A stretch of 64,000 nt of DNA from Serripes groenlandicus (taxonomy: Eukaryota > Mollusca > Bivalvia > Cardiida > Cardiidae). Under the pieces are notes generated by a model. The model made no database searches. It saw only the letters and a program-made list of their open reading frames with translations, and had not been told where the DNA came from. Positions 37,960-49,482 of the stretch are shown in pieces. Numbering within the stretch: the stretch's first letter is position 1; every line of letters begins with the position of its first letter. The stretch lies in contig JASEVX010000011.1 of the NCBI GenBank assembly GCA_031761405.1, forward strand, positions 65,823,217 to 65,887,216. Reading direction: 5' to 3'. The position numbers were made by a program, and so were the translations under genes.

Positions 37960-38393
37960 ACAGACCATCATCAAACGTATGGTTTTTTCTGTTTCCAAAC
38001 GAATAGGCGAGACACGATTTCCTTGTCATGAGTGCCTCACAAACATGTAAACCTCCATCCTATTCTTGGCCAATATGACTCTGTTTTGGGCAGAGAACTT
38101 CAATGGTTTCCTGATACCTAAAAAAACAGTTCATCGAGTTCGGCCAATGTTATACCATTCATGACAGTGTCAGAAGGTACAAATATACGACCATTTCTGT
38201 TTATATACTTAGATGTATAACACCTCACATACGCTCGATTATTTTAACCGCCATGTTCGACAATAGGCCCAATGACTTTTTTCTTTGTAGTTTGTGATAG
38301 TGATATCGACACGAATATAACAATACATAGGATTCCTACGATCAACAAATACTGCAATGGAACCCGCTGAATATTCACCATCGTATTCATCAT
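37960..38393 (-). pseudogene. METTL24-like N-terminal part, unit B (pseudogene 1)
   Basis: Same content as 30805-31239: a signal-anchor start, an in-frame stop after IVEHGG, the LAELDELFF run with a shift, and METTL homology ending at TFDDGL. The SGNH-like fragment continues directly, so this is a fusion of two unrelated gene pieces. Confidence 0.6.
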
Positions 38394-38570
38394 CCTCCGA
38401 TCAAGAAATACAGCAATAGAACCCGCTGAATATTCACCATCGTATTCATCATCAGTTAGTTGCCTATAAGCTTATCATCCACACCGATCAATACCTGTAT
38501 TATAATTTGTAATTTTATGTTCACAGGTAAATTTTAATGAAACACACCGTCCAACAATAACCGTTCAATA

Positions 38571-39332
38571 TCAAATATATCCTGTCACATACCTGCTTAC
38601 TTTCATCAAATGTTCATTGTCACATTGGCTCGCTGTAAACTTTGATATTCGTCTATATGTTAAAATGGCGGCCCACCTTGCGCCTTCTGTGTCGATCTTT
38701 ACTAAAGTCAGTTGCCGGTTTTCGTAGTGTAGCATTTTTCTAATGGAGTCCAATGTTTTGATGTTCCAGGTATGTTTTATGATTTCGTCTTAACTTCCAA
38801 TACCGAGCTTGTGAAATTAGACGAGCTCAGAATGCTGATGATCAACCTGCGTGTCATCCGGGTCAAGGGAATGAACTTTACAGTTATAGTAGGCAACCAG
38901 ACCGTCATCAAACGTATAGTCCTTTCTGTTTCCAAACGAATATGCGAGACACGATTTCCTTGGCATGAGTGTCTCACAAATATGATGACCTTTATCCAAT
39001 TATTAGCCAATATGTCTCCGTCTTGGGCAGACAACTTCAATTGTTTCCTGATACCTAAAATATGGTTCCTCGAGTTCGGCTAATGTCATACTATTCATGG
39101 CAGTGTCAGATGGTACAAATATATGGCCATTACTGTTTATATACTAAGAAGTATCATACCTCACATACACTCGATTATTTTGACCGCCATGTTCGATTAT
39201 AGGCCCATTACGTTTTTCTTTGTAGTTTGTGATAGTGATAGCGATACTAGTATATCAAAACATAGGATTCCGCCGATCAACAAATACTGCAATAGAACCC
39301 GCCGAATAGTCTCCGTCGTCGTCATCATCATT
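38571..39332 (-). pseudogene. METTL24-like (Methyltransf_22) pseudogene 2, nearly full length
   Basis: The best copy. It starts MMMTTTETIRRVLLQYLL with a hydrophobic signal anchor. After a frame change come IFVPSDTAMNSMTLAELEEP and YFRYQETIEVVCPRRRHIG, then KGHHICETLMPRKSCLAYSF. The domain continues with GNRKDYTFDDGLVAYYNCKV, HSLDPDDTQVDHQHSELV, FHKLGIGS and DEIIKHTWNIKTLDSIRK. It ends with LTLVKIDTEGARWAAIL. CLAYSFG, FDDGL, C-x-V-xx-xDP, and VKIDTEGARW correspond to the conserved blocks of METTL24/Methyltransf_22 proteins (usual form KxDxEGxEW; here the last E is R). Visible stops lie after RHIG (two), after SELV and inside GIGS-DEII. The family is a predicted SAM-dependent methyltransferase of unknown substrate. 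Confidence 0.75.
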
Positions 39333-39482
39333 TAACTGCCTATAAGCTTATCATCCACACCGATCAAGACCTGTATTATAAATGTGTAATCCTTTGTTCA
39401 CAGGTAATGTTTATTGAAACCCACCGTCTAAAAATAACCGTTCTCTACCAAATATATACTGTCACATTCCTGCATACTACTA

Positions 39483-40209
39483 TCAAATTTCCATTGTCAC
39501 GTTAGCTCGCTGTAAACTTTGATTTCCGAGCATCTGTTTAAAGGCGGCCCACTCGGTGCCTTCTGCACCGATCTTAACTAAAGTCAGTTGTCGGTTTTCA
39601 TGGTGAATAATTTTTCTAATGGGATCCAATATTTTGATGTTCCAGGTAAGTTTTATGATTTCGTCTTTACTTCCAATACCGAGCTTGTGAAAGTAGACGA
39701 GTTCGGAATGCTGATGATTCACCTGCGTATCATCTGGGTCAAAGGACTGAACTTTACAGTTATAATAGGCCCGCAAGAGCATCATCAATCGTATAGTCCT
39801 TTCTGTTTCCAAACGATCAGGTGAGCACGACTTTCTTGGCATGAGTGTCTCACAAATATGATGACCTCCATCTAATTCTTGGCCAATATATCTCTGTCTT
39901 GGGCAGACAACAATGGTTTCCTGATACCTAAAAGAACAGTTCCTCGAGTTCGGCCAATGTCATACCATTCATGACAGTGTCAGATGGTACACATATACGA
40001 CCATTACTGTTTATATACTAAGATGTATCATACTTCACATACACTCGATTCTTTTGATCGTCATGTTCGACAATAGGCCAATGACTTTTTTCTTTGTACT
40101 TTGTGATTGATAGTGATAGCGACACTAATTTAACAAGAAATAGGATAACTCCGATCAACCTATTCTGCAATGGAGTCCGCCGAATATTCGCCATCGTCAT
40201 CATCAACAT
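39483..40209 (-). pseudogene. METTL24-like (Methyltransf_22) pseudogene 3
   Basis: The N terminus MLMMTMANIRRTPLQNRLIG is followed by ~20 hydrophobic residues (signal anchor) and EHDDQKNRVYVKYDTS. A TAG then interrupts before YINSNGRICVPSDT. The domain part reads GGHHICETLMPRKSC, then a stretch in the wrong frame (two compensating indels around the SFG/FDD block), then YYNCKVQSFDPDDTQVNHQH and SELVYFHKLGIGSKDEIIKL. It ends TLVKIGAEGTEWAAF. Here the Asp of KxDxEG is Gly, while EW is kept. So this copy keeps some codons that copy 2 has lost (Y and K at the two stops) and vice versa. It ends in a stop after VTMEI. Confidence 0.7.
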
Positions 40210-40329
40210 TTAATTGCCTAATATCTTATCATCCACAACAATCAAGACCTGTATTATAAATATGAAATCCTATGTTCACAGGTAATGTTTATTGAAACCC
40301 ACCGTCTAAAAATAACCGTTCTCTATCAA

Positions 40330-41600
40330 ATATATCCTATCACACTTTTCAAGCTTCTTATTTAGTCGATATTAATTAAAACTGAATAATATCGTAAAAG
40401 AGAAAGAGGATAGAATCCAAAAAAACAATCAAATTGCAGAATAAAGCTAGGCATTGTCGTTGCTATGTGGATACAATTAATCGTTTGACGAATCAGAGAA
40501 AGTATGCAAATTCAGTTAAGAATAGTAAAAAGAAAGGTAAACCCTTGTCGTCCTCATAATTAAATATTTTTGTTGCTGAAAATGTTCCAAAGTACACACT
40601 GTTACATAGTAACACTTATCTAGAATGAACGTGGTCTATGAATGTTGTTTTGGTACCTTCTCTCATTATTAAAGTATTGAATTTAATTATTATACATTGC
40701 TCTGTTGACAGTATGCCGTGATGCCTCGTACACTGCAGCGATACAAATCTTGTCATAGTTTGGATTTTGTTTTCCATCTGTCATAGTTAAATTGTATTAT
40801 ACTATTTCTAATCATTTGTTTATTTATAATTATTTATTTATTTCACCTATATTCAGACCTTTTAGTTGTGTTATGTTAGATTATATTTACCCATCATACC
40901 AATACTGGTAAGGTAGATAATTTTTTCGTTGTTTGAACTGTAAGATAAGCAAAATAAAACTTTCATTCTGTTTTGGAATGTTTATACCTGTTCTTTGCCG
41001 TAGCAAACAAATTAAAATTGATAGGCGTAACGACAAATTATTATGTATGAACAATGAGAGAAAATTAAAATCTCACAAACAAATAAAAGGGCTATATCCA
41101 GTAGGGATGAGTGTAGGTTCTGGCACCAATTAAGTTTATGAATGTGCCGGGGATTCAGACAAACTTGACCTACTCGATTCTAGTTTAGAGAAATCTGAGT
41201 TTTAATGAGATTCCGTTTCGCTTCTTTATCACATTGCTTTTTGTACATTTTTGTTCAATCGTACGTTTTGATTCATACACTGTCGATCTTTTTACTGTTG
41301 CTTTAATTAAGATTTGGTTTATTTTATAGATTATTTCAAATATATTTATATCCATTCAACTTATTGAATAACTTGTATGTATTTTACCATGTACCAGCAT
41401 TGTTTATCCGGCAATCACTTTCATATTAATTGATTAAAACAACAATGTTTTATTTCATAGCATGTAGATAAACTTCAGTCTTTTATTTTCGCCGTTAAAG
41501 CTACTGCACACTGTGGTATTCAGTTAACATAAGCCAGTGAAAAAAATATTGTGTATACTTAACATTTTGAAATGTGATGATTTAATTCGTATTGTACATT
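40330..41600. other. AT-rich stretch without recognisable genes
   Basis: Array similarity ends near 40330. No coding motif or strong repeat was seen until the microsatellite. Confidence 0.45.
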
Positions 41601-41602
41601 AG

Positions 41603-41850
<248 letters not shown>

Positions 41851-42835
41851 GATATATTTTGTTTTTTAATGCTTATTTTTTCAAATTGTATTTGGAATTT
41901 GCATGAATAAATACATGGTATTACTGTAGTGTAAACATATCCTTGTTCGTCTACATTTTGTGTAAACCATTGGTCGAAAACAGACTGAAAACATTATTTG
42001 AATAAGAACACAATTCAACATTATTTAGTCACAATAACTCCATCGTCATTGATGTAAGAGTACATATGATATCTGACTGCTCTGGATTTTCGAGACTACG
42101 TAATAATCTTATAAACAATATCGAACTGCAGTGCTCGGAAGACTTGTCCTTATTTTTAAGAACATTCGTGTCACAAAACGAGGTGTCTGCTAGGTATTTA
42201 TTAGATTTCAAGTTACCTGCAGTATTCGGCAGAGACAACAATAAGCAAACTATGTATATACAGTTATGTATTCAGTACATACACAGTGTGCTTAAAGGAT
42301 CAGAGGTTACATATGAAAACATCTGATATATTGATGATTAATCATAACCAAATCTTCACATGTGCATTTGTGTTTCTCTCTACATCTAATAATCTGTTTC
42401 CACACGTAGGTCATATTAAGTAAAAAGAAGTTAAAGCTTTTGGGTTAATGAAATGTTCATCAGTTGATAAAAACATTCATACATGTCCATACAAACGCAT
42501 ATAAATATCCAAACTGCGATCGGCCGATGTAATTGGATATCTGTCAACCTGTTGGAATACATTCCCTTTCGTTTCGTTGAAAGTGTTCTAAATAGGTGTT
42601 ACAGATATAAATTAAAAACAAAAACCACAGAAAGGCGCAAGTTTAACCTTTAATTTGAGACATATATATATTCATTTGTTTGATGTACATGATGTTTATA
42701 TGTTCTATTTATATTATTTTGTGTTAGAAAAGTCATGTAAATATCCTACTACTTGGAGGAAATAAATAAATAGAAAAAATTATTGACTTTCTTGTTTAGA
42801 CGCAGCTAACTAGTTAGAAACGTTCGGTAGGATCA
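41851..42835. other. No supported gene
   Basis: An 86-codon plus-strand ORF at 42066-42326 has ordinary composition but no motif I recognise, and an overlapping antisense ORF is equally long. I see no basis to call it a gene. Confidence 0.4.
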
Positions 42836-42839
42836 AGGA

Positions 42840-42965
42840 TGATGAACGACTGGATCGCAAACAGGAAATATACTGATCAGACTGTGCGGACGTGCATGCT
42901 CATCTGACTTTTAACTGGTGTTCTAAGTATAGGCTTTCACCGTTGTTATGCAAACTGTGGCCTGT
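42840..42965 (+). mobile_element. Fragment of a CTGATCAG/TGCGCGGA-type MITE (family Q)
   Basis: GACTGGATCGCAAACAGGAA, CTGATCAGACTGTGCGGACG and TGCATGCTCATCTGAC recall the central part of a palindromic repeat family seen in bivalves, whose better copies in this window are at 55630 and 57630. This piece lacks terminal repeats. Confidence 0.4.
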
Positions 42966-43635
42966 TTTAAGGATCAAACGACGTTTGGAAACATTGTCAC
43001 AAACGGAAGGTTTTCTCATAACAAGTTATGTCTTCTTTTATCACAATAAAATGTATGCCTTCATTTATATGCATTGTCCATATGTTTGCCTGGATACATT
43101 TCGTATGCTGCAGATATGTTGCACGAGGGAACGGGTTAAAGAATTAACCTTTTGACCCGGTGACCGTCCGATCTCATTGGTATAACTTTGATGATGCAGA
43201 CACAACCTTAAAAGATGAATGACATTTGGGGCTTCACTTTACGATGCCCCTTCAGTAACATTTGAGTATTGACTCTGAGAATCATATATTGGCAAAAGTC
43301 ATTACAAAGTATTCCGACCTTGATTATGTTAATTTTGGGGAAAGTATTGATAGCGTCAAGGAGTCCAGTCTGGGAGTAAAACAGAGTGGATGACCGATGA
43401 GATTGGATAGCATATTGAGATCGATAATTTGGGCGTTTACTGGCTCAGATTTGCAAATATGCAGAACAAGATCACTTGCCCATATATCATATCGAGCATC
43501 TGGCGAGGTTCTTGGAAATACATCGTTTAGAGTTTATGTGTCACTTTGGGCGTTTATGACATTTTACTTAGGATCGTGGGAAAATGTGAAGAGACAGAAT
43601 TACATGTGGATTAGATGTTTTTTCTAGTCTAAGTG

Positions 43636-43745
43636 AGCGGCGCTCTGCAAAAACCTGCCGTTAGACATTTGCGACCAACGTAGAACCTGATCCGCCAACG
43701 CATCCGCGCAATCTGATATGGCTCCACACTGTTTGACAATTAGTC
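43636..43745 (-). mobile_element. Fragment of family Q MITE
   Basis: On the minus strand: CAGATTGCGCGGATGCGTTG, CAGGTTCTACGTTGGTCGCA and GGCAGGTTTTGCAGAGCGCC, followed by GCTCACTT. The words match the same palindromic family as 42840-42965; the other end is missing. Confidence 0.45.
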
Positions 43746-43854
43746 AAAAAAGGTTCTAAGTAGCCCCTAGATAGCATTGGATGCGAGGACAGGTATTTCT
43801 AGATCACCTAAGCCGAAGGCTCAATGTTATCAATTATGATCACTCTCTCCCCGT

Positions 43855-44640
43855 CGTCTTCCGTCGTAGTTAACTCTTAGCTTTAAACGACATCTCACAA
43901 ACCACTGGACCAAATTCAATAAAACTTCACAGTCCTGAGTGTTCCTTCAACATTGTTCAAGGATTTAAATTCTATGAAGAACTGTGATTGCTGTTGCATC
44001 TAAAAGGGGGAGGAATTGTCCAATCCTTCAAATTCTTCTTCTCTAATTACGCTAATATTCCAATATAATTTGTTAGAAATGTTTCCTGGGTGAACCTCTA
44101 CAAAAAGTGTTCAAGACATATTGATATGTTGGAATACATGTCAGCCAGGCGCTATCAGAAAAAGGAGAAAGTTACTAATTTTCAAATTCCATTCTTATAA
44201 AAATGCTTGTTTGATTGAAAGATAATTGCGTAGAGATGTTGATTCAGTGACACTACATAGTTTTTTCAAGTTAATGATTGGTTTAAAGACGGGTGGCATC
44301 AGAAAATGGGTAAAATCATCTTTTACCTTCAAATGACATCTCCTTATACACTGGACTAATTTTAACCAAACGTAATAGAAATGCTTCTTTGGTGGTCCTC
44401 CTTCAAAGATGGTCAAAGATATAAATTATATACATATCTTTGGTAGCTACGGCTTTAGAGAGGGAGAAAACGCAATCATTTTAAATTTATTCTCCTCAAA
44501 ATCCGCTTGTCCGAATCAATGATAATTTGGTAGAAATGTTCCTTGAATGGCCATCTACACAATTTATTCAAGCCATATTGATTGGTTGATAAAGATGGCC
44601 GCCAGACGGCACCAGAAAAGAAGCAAAATAACCGACCTTT
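43855..44640. repeat. Degenerate ~160-bp repeat, second location
   Basis: TTAGAAATGTTTCCTGGGTG near 44073, TAGAAATGCTTCTTTGGTGG near 44378 and GGTAGAAATGTTCCTTGAAT near 44531 match the repeat at 1-1010. ATTGATTGGTTGATAAAGAT and GGCCGCCAGACGG also match. The CGTCGTCTTCCGTCGTAG start resembles 107-130. It is highly diverged. Confidence 0.6.
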
Positions 44641-44699
44641 ATAATTCTATTCTTATTAAAGTTCTGGCCCCGATTCTACCAAGTATTTTGACTAAATAA

Positions 44700-44900
44700 A
44701 TTATTGATTGATTGAGGTTTTACGCCGTTTTTAGCATTTTTTAAGTCATAATTTTCCTTGTTTGCTCACACTAGTACTCCACACAACATACTTTCCAAGC
44801 AAGTTGCTGCTTTTCCACATTCACAGTTGTGGTACAATCTGCCTCCATTTGGTTTATATAATTCAAGAGAACGCCTAAGTGGTATATCTGTATTACTATA
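44700..44900 (-). mobile_element. SINE 3' end
   Basis: ATTGATTGATTGAGGTTTTA and CGCCGTTTTTAGCATT are the complement of a molluscan SINE tail (AACGGCGTAAAAC...CAATCAAT). About 150 bases of diverged body follow. The tRNA head was not found. Confidence 0.55.
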
Positions 44901-44904
44901 TTTC

Positions 44905-45805
44905 TTTCTTACATTGTTGTGAAGAAATAATGATCTAACCCTTCGTCAGTCATTCGAATTAACTTTCACTGATCCGAAAATCATAATTCATAAATGTTTG
45001 GTTGTTTTCGATTCCCCATAAATTCGTGACCCTAAGCATAGCAAAAACCATGCCGAGGACTAAATGAATCCGTGGGACATCGAAAAATAGTTAAAGGGAT
45101 ATGCTCCCAAATGAAAAGTTGTAAAAGTGACCTTTAAACCTTAATTAATAAAATAACAAAAAGAAAATAAGGGGTCACCATGTTTATTTTTTTTACAGGC
45201 TGTAGAAAATAAGAGGTTTTTATTATTTTGCTACACTTTGGTTGAGAAAAGTGAAATGTACTTTTAAGACTAGAGATGTCTACTTTCAGATATATTTTGC
45301 AATTTGCCATGGTCTGACCAGTATGACATAACATTAACATTAACATCATATCTTAGTCTAAAAATATATATTTTGAAACAAAACCTTGAAGAAATTGAAA
45401 AAAATAAGCAAATGAACAACTATAACAAGCAGTCCACTGACACGTAAATTTTGGATTTTTTTAAACAAATTATGCATGAAAACATATACAAAATAAATAC
45501 CTATGAAAACTTGTTCTTACTTTATATTGAGCAAGATTATTTCATTAGCTATCCATAAATGTAAAGAAATATATGTGTCACCGTGCTTACTTTCAAAATA
45601 ATCACAAACATATACATGTATGTTACAAACAAATTTTACCAAAAATGATCAAAATCAAGATAAAATTCAATGGCAACACTGTGATTTGTCTTAGCTGTCT
45701 ATAGCTGACAAAGAATAATCAAATCAAGGCTCATATTTGTAAATGTGCACAATTTCAACATTAAATCACATTTGACGATTCTTAAATGTACCCACAAAAT
45801 AGAAT
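44905..45805. other. AT-rich stretch without recognisable features
   Basis: No motif-bearing ORF, RNA gene or clear repeat seen. Confidence 0.4.
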
Positions 45806-45807
45806 TT

Positions 45808-46206
45808 AGTGAAGCAACAAGTGAGATATTGAAGGAAAAAGAATAGTTCACCCCTTCTTGAATGCACCTCATGGTGGAATATTTTTGCTCATTGTTTCAC
45901 CCTCTGTTCTTGCCTGGTACAACCACATCTTGATAACGTGTTGAATTATGTAGACCCTTTTCCCCATAAAAACGACATTTGATACATCATGGCTTTTGAA
46001 AACATAGTGAAGCAATAAGTGAGATATTGAGGGAAAAAGAGAAGTTCACCCCTTCTTATCTGCACCTCATGGTAGAATATTTTTTCTCATTGTTTTACCC
46101 TCTGTTCTTGCCTGGTACAACCACATCTTGACAAGGTATGGCAAATACGTTGACCCTTTTCCCCTTATAAACGACATTTGATACATCATGGCTTTTGAAA
46201 ACATAG
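45808..46206. repeat. 198-bp tandem duplication, diverged
   Basis: 45808-46005 and 46006-46206 both start AGTGAAGCAA and run through AAGTTCACCCCTTCTT (or a one-base variant), ACCCTCTGTTCTTGCCTGGT, ACAACCACATCTTGA and ACGACATTTGATACATCATG. Differences are scattered at roughly one base in ten. Confidence 0.85.
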
Positions 46207-46255
46207 TGAGAAAAGGTAAAATTGCTCATAATGAGCAATTTTACCTTTTCTGAAA
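46207..46255. mobile_element. Family-P hairpin core
   Basis: Perfect 20-base arms, GAAAAGGTAAAATTGCTCAT at 46210-46229 and its exact complement at 46231-46250, with a single-base loop. It is preceded by GAAAACATAGTG. This is the central palindrome of family P without its outer ends. Confidence 0.75.
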
Positions 46256-47225
46256 TATTACAGTCAGTTAAACTCCTGACCTTATCAAAAATAAAACAAG
46301 ATATATACTTATTGAACTTAAATACATGATATGTTTGGGTTATTTCAATATATGTTTTTCAAATTTCTTAAAACTTTCTACAATTTGCCTATTAACTTGT
46401 TTTTGTTTTGGGGACTGACACTGCTTAATTAATTGTTCTTGCTTTCAGACAACCTAGGCTTTGTATATTAACAATTTCATATGTATTTATATCATTCCAT
46501 TTTGTATGTATGGTCCAGGTCCTTTCTAATTTTAGACAGTGTTGATGTGTTGTCATCCATCATTAGTGTTTTTACTCTTTTACCCCCTTTCTCAAGATAT
46601 TTGATTGAATCTACACCAACATCGGATTCCAAAGCTTTAGCACAACCTGACCAGTATTTTTAACACATTTGAGATGGAGTTTTTTCGTATTCAGATTTTC
46701 TGCAGGTTTGGCAGTCAGACACCCGTACAACAAATATGCAGATTTTCCAGAGGATTTGCCGAAGAGTGTCCCCACACCTGATTTACTGTCATAAACTCTA
46801 CTGCTGCTGCTGCGCTTCTTCTAACCCATGTCATACTTGAAAGTGACCTCCCTGGAGATTTCTGAATGCATTATCAGTGGGCATCCTGAAACAAATATAA
46901 CCTTTATGCTAACACTCATATGAAGGGAAAACTATCAGGGAGTAAAGCCCCTCTTCACCACAAAACCCTAACTTACTTACTATCAACACTATTCAAGACA
47001 ACAGAGATAGAGAAAAAAACAAGAGGGCCTAGATGGCCCTAAATCAATCATCTGAGTTATAGTTTAGTAGCAAATGCTACTGCTTATAAAGGTGAAAATT
47101 TGACAAAGAGTTGGAACGAACTGCAAACTAGACAGCTAAACAAACTATCTTGAAATTAGAATTAAATTTTAAAGTTTTGCCATTTTCCCCATTTTCTGAT
47201 ATCATCTGGCAGCCATGTTTTTCAA

Positions 47226-47355
47226 ATCCTTTCCCACATACAGACACATTTTAACATCTCTGCAGCAGATAACTTTTGAAAAACATTGTGGCTAAAGGAG
47301 AAATTACTCTTAGTGAGCAATGTCCCTTTTGCAAGAATATTTTCTACTCATACAG
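47226..47355 (+). mobile_element. Family-P MITE, left half
   Basis: CCTTTCCCACATACAGACAC, TCTCTGCAGCAGATAACTTT, then AACATTGTGGCTAAAGGAG and a hairpin remnant. It lies inside the Mutator-like transposase relic. Confidence 0.75.
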
Positions 47356-47406
47356 ACAAACCGAATATATTTTGTTGTCCTTGAACACAATAAATACACT
47401 AATGTA

Positions 47407-47592
47407 AATCCTTTCCCACATACAGACACATTTTGACATCTTTGCAGCAGACAACTTTTGAAAAACATTATGAGCAATTACTCCTTTTGCAAGAATATTT
47501 TCTACCGTTTTAATAACAATTTCTGTATTTGTAAAATTGTCTAGATGTTTTCAGTCGTCTGCTGCAGATTTGTTGTATGTGGGAAAGGGATA
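47407..47592 (+). mobile_element. Family-P MITE, both ends present
   Basis: Starts CCTTTCCCACATACAGACAC and ends GTCGTCTGCTGCAGATTTGT then TGTATGTGGGAAAGGG. The central hairpin is reduced to GAGCAATTACTCCTTTTGC. It sits 50 bases from another copy and shares its left 100 bases, suggesting local duplication. Confidence 0.8.
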
Positions 47593-48119
47593 ATGTTCTT
47601 CTTACAAACCTATCATATATGTTAAAATCACATGAAAATGTGTTTCTGGAGTTAAAAATGTGTAAACCCACTGAAAAATTAATAGCATAAATTTACTTTA
47701 TATGTGAATACTAACCCAGTATGTTAATAATGTCATAAACTGGTATTCCTTTCTTATTGTTGTCAGGGGGGATCTGGCTCTTTCCAGTTGTCACCATATC
47801 CTACACGTTGTTCTCTTTCAATTTTGAGTAAGAGAAAATGCTTTAAACAGTTTTTGCAAGCTCTAAGATGATCAGCAAGATATCTCAAATCAATAATTCT
47901 TCGCCCATTACCCCACCCACTTTTCATGCCTTCAACTGTGTGCTTGTCTGTCTCGATTTCGCCTTCTTCATATTATTGGGATCTTTCTCTGCATATAAGC
48001 GAAAGCTCTTGAGGTCTTGCCTGTCTACCTGCTTTCACAAACTTTCCTTTTCATCTACGTTTCTTGTTTTTACTGATTTTGACATGTTAATCGGAAGATT
48101 GTTCACACCCGGAAATTAA

Positions 48120-49480
48120 GAGGGGAAGTAACCCATGCTAGAATTTTAGAAAAATTATACCTCCGCGATTATGGTTCTTGGTGCCAAGATTCTTATCTCG
48201 CAGATGGCGCATGATATGGGCGAGTATCCCTTTAATAACATTTCAGTTTTCTGATAATACAAAGTCATGTAAGACAATGGTGAGAAAAATGACCACATGA
48301 ATTTAGGAAGATCAGCAAGTCGGTATGCTCTATAAAATAGATAAATGTTATTTTACACTGGAAAAAAGTTAATTTTTCACTGATCTAAATACAAAGTTAC
48401 GGCCCAGGTCCATAGCTAATTTTAGGACTGTTTCTTTTCGAACATGCCAGACTATGATTAAGCATTTTCTATTTTAAGTGTATGCAATCACAGCAGATGG
48501 GGGCGACTAACTATTTTAAGTAATACATCTTGGATCATGACATTGTGGATTTTTGAGCTTGTACCAAGACTGATAGAACCCTATCATTTTAGACCAGTCT
48601 TTCCAATTTGAGTGTTCAGTTAATTTCACTGTAAATATTTCAAGAGCCTCGAGACAACATGAAACATGCATATAAGTAAATATGAACTTGATTGGGGAAT
48701 AGCGTTAATAAGAATGTTATCACGTTCGTGCATTAAATCATCCTGCTTTATGTCCTGATTAGCTTGGCAATGAATGTTTACTCTGGCATAAAATTATGTC
48801 CCATTTAGAAAAATATAGTTCAATGTAACTGACTATAGAAGCTTTTGAAATGAATATTTTAGACAGGCTCACTGTAAACTTCCTATAATGACAAAACAAT
48901 TTAAGGTAGAGGGAGTTTAATGGCAAACAAATCAAATGTTGTTTTACTTGCTATAGTCTTGATCCACAACTTACAAGAGACCAAAATATGAAGTTTAAGA
49001 AGATTCCAACCACAGGTTTGAGAAAAAAGCCTTATTATGGTTATCTCCCTTTTGTGTCATAATTTCAGTGCGAAATGCCTGGGGGTATACTTACAAAACT
49101 TGCAATAAAAAAAATCAATCTTCATAGTTTTTAATCAGGAATAGTGTTAATTCACTCTTAAGTCATTACTTTATTGAGTAAAAGCTCAAAATCAGGAAAA
49201 GCAAGATACCAACAATTGAATATGAGCCTGTCAATTGCAATGTCAATAACAAATATTGGTGATTTGTTTTGATTTTGTATAAGTACAACTATGAAAAATT
49301 GAATAAAAATCACAAAAACATAGTTAGTAAATCAAAATGAACAATATATAATAATTGTCTATATAGTGTATCAAACAGAATTGCCAAATTAAATCAACAT
49401 TCACCCATAATAAGTTGACATAAAATATTTTGTGTGAAACAACCACATAATACGATTTATGTAAATTTTTGTGTAAAACA
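48120..49480. other. AT-rich stretch without recognisable features
   Basis: No motif-bearing ORF, RNA gene or repeat seen. Confidence 0.4.
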
Positions 49481-49482
49481 GA

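Larger units (their letters stand above)
31735..38887. repeat. Segmental duplication, unit B (~7.15 kb)
   Basis: Head-to-tail copy of 24580-31734. On its right side the METTL24-like exon continues without interruption past 38882 (TTACAGTTATAGTAGGC). On the left it starts within the HPFF exon at GTTCAATCA. This shows unit B's right edge is the ancestral sequence and 31729-31737 is the new joint. Confidence 0.9.
19360..40330 (-). repeat. Nested tandem array of gene fragments and spacer modules
   Basis: A spacer block (GATTAATTAACTTGAG, AACAGCTCAAGGCGACATAT, GGCATTGATAAGTC, then TTGACACGCCAT and ACACTACCCCAGC) recurs at about 19.4, 20.5, 22.4, 25.2, 27.95, 29.25, 30.1, 32.35, 35.1, 36.4 and 37.3 kb. 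Around it lie HPFF-type exon copies, 511-bp inverted-repeat elements and METTL24-like pseudogenes. The ~2.75-kb module (about 21.23-24.0, 24.0-26.8 and 26.8-28.7 kb) is nested inside a younger ~7.15-kb duplication. Coding pieces lie on the minus strand, so this looks like a tandem gene cluster that decayed. Confidence 0.8.
46490..48085 (-). pseudogene. Mutator-like transposase relic
   Basis: The minus strand, in shifting frames, begins near 48085 (MSKSVKTRN). At 47845-47932 it reads VEGMKSGWGNGRRIIDLRYL, then ADHLRACKNCLKHF, the GRRI-x-DLxxLAxxL-xxCxxC block typical of animal Mutator-like transposase genes. Then come EREQRVGYGDNW and IPVYDIIN. Further on (46490-46760) are VSDCQTCRKSEYEKTP, YWSGCAKALESDVGVDSIKY and LEKGGKRVKTLMMDDNTSTL, then SKIRKDL. 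The last resembles the conserved GSAKAMEPD and DDDSTT-xxKxR blocks. About 900 bases between the halves include two family-P MITEs. Stops and shifts show it is dead. Confidence 0.65.

Noticed and set aside
42066..42326. 86-codon plus-strand ORF
   Set aside because: No motif, no splice or start evidence, and an antisense ORF of similar length overlaps it.
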